Shown: piece by piece, positions 63,470-64,000 of the stretch
Numbering within the stretch: position 1 is the first letter of the stretch
How the letters are laid out: every line of letters starts with the position of its first letter
From: JACKOB01 sp024234575
Lineage (GTDB): Bacteria > Pseudomonadota > Gammaproteobacteria > Pseudomonadales > Oleiphilaceae
Assembly: GCA_051208035.1 (NCBI GenBank)
Contig: JBPJFZ010000013.1
Location: forward strand, 1-64,000
DNA: 64,000 nucleotides
Direction of reading: 5' to 3'
Notes under the pieces: model-generated
The model's database searches: none
What the model was told of the DNA's origin: nothing
The model's input: the letters and a program-made list of their open reading frames with translations, nothing else
Made by a program: the position numbers and the translations under genes

Positions 63470-64000
63470 TCAAGCTGGCTTAATCAGTAATCCCGCGCGC
63501 TGCCCGGGTTCAACTTTGCTATTAGGGAACACTATATACTGTGGCGACCCTTCTACCCTGTACGATTGCCTGTCATCACGCCAAACTTCATAACCGTCGT
63601 CAAATGCTGAAAAATTAGCGATATCTTCCGGGATGTTTAGTGTAAAGGTATCCCCTGTATTGATGATTTCGTGGCAAACATAAAATATCTGCACCTTGCA
63701 ATTTTCGTTATGTGTCGCCGGCTTTGCTAGATTCGTCATTGGCGTGTCTGCACTGATTAACGTAGTGAGCACATTTTCCAGTTTGCTTAGTCGGCGGGGG
63801 TCATTTTTGCCAAACGGTTTCACTTTCCCCAACTCTACGGTAAAACTCTCACCTTTTAATACTGATGAGGTAAAAGCAGAGTAAGTGGACGATGGCTTGT
63901 TTTGAATCAGAATGGCTTCAACGCCTGCGTTGCTAAGTAGCTGCTTTTGCGATGCTGGAAGTGCTCGCCCGGCAACAAAAGGGTAAAGGGCAAATTTCTC
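63470..64000 (-). CDS. astE: Succinylglutamate desuccinylase AstE (5' part beyond window edge)
   Basis: The C-terminal 176 residues of AstE, the zinc hydrolase that releases glutamate and succinate in the last step of the pathway. The frame is open to the window edge and reads YPFVAGRALPASQK, then GVEAILIQNKPSSTYSAF, then the family block FTVELGKVKPFG, whose Glu matches the AstE catalytic Glu. The zinc-binding N-terminal half is outside the window. Unlike Pseudomonas, where aruE follows aruB in the same direction, this gene is on the opposite strand and converges on astB. Confidence 0.9.
   Translation of the reverse strand, partial: EKFALYPFVAGRALPASQKQLLSNAGVEAILIQNKPSSTYSAFTSSVLKGESFTVELGKVKPFGKNDPRRLSKLENVLTTLISADTPMTNLAKPATHNENCKVQIFYVCHEIINTGDTFTLNIPEDIANFSAFDDGYEVWRDDRQSYRVEGSPQYIVFPNSKVEPGQRAGLLIKPA

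Overview
The window looks like the chromosome of a free-living, probably marine, gammaproteobacterium of moderate GC content. Its core gene order is close to that of Pseudomonas and its relatives: smpB, ratA-rnfH, bamE/fur, recN, grpE-dnaK-dnaJ, dapB, carAB, greA, yhbY, ftsH-folP-glmM-tpiA-secG, tRNA-Leu, rimP-nusA-infB-rbfA-truB-rpsO-pnp. A wax-ester synthase/DGAT gene, a complete Liv branched-chain amino-acid transporter, a sodium-coupled transporter and an aru-type arginine succinyltransferase pathway suggest an oligotroph that stores neutral lipid and uses amino acids, perhaps from the Cellvibrionales/Oceanospirillales/Pseudomonadales assemblage. The genus cannot be named from the sequence alone.

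Layout. Positions 1-1464 are the edge of an integrated element. A P4-type tyrosine integrase reads leftward away from the 3' end of ssrA (tmRNA, 1464-1821), and the first codons of a cargo gene are cut by the window edge. Positions 1878-9229 hold the WS/DGAT gene, smpB, an NSS transporter, ratA-rnfH, bamE, fur and recN. Positions 9309-34787 are a long, almost purely housekeeping block covering heat-shock chaperones, lysine and carbamoyl-phosphate synthesis, FtsH, folate and cell-wall precursors, translation/transcription factors and PNPase. The usual rlmE (ftsJ) gene in front of ftsH is absent. Positions 34791-38431 carry a lipoprotein hydrolase and an uncharacterised DUF3015 + DUF4105 pair. 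Positions 38506-43546 are livFGMH-livK. Positions 43919-46404 hold a DMT exporter, two proteins of unknown function and a long gene-free stretch. Positions 46405-50710 are aceE-aceF without lpd.

The most interesting region is 51804-64000. A chemoreceptor gene and an orphan periplasmic binding-protein gene lie next to an isoaspartyl-dipeptidase-like amidohydrolase with altered metal ligands. A GATase1/AraC-type arginine regulator (ArgR) and then astC-astA1-astA2-astD-astB follow, with astE on the opposite strand at the right edge. Read together, the locus could sense beta-aspartyl (for example beta-Asp-Arg) compounds, release arginine and degrade it to glutamate and succinate. That linkage is an inference from gene neighbourhood.

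No CRISPR array, insertion sequence, rRNA gene or complete prophage was found. Start codons were re-chosen where homology, ribosome-binding sites or signal peptides favoured a site inside the longest open frame; several core genes (carA, ftsH, rimP, truB) appear to use TTG.
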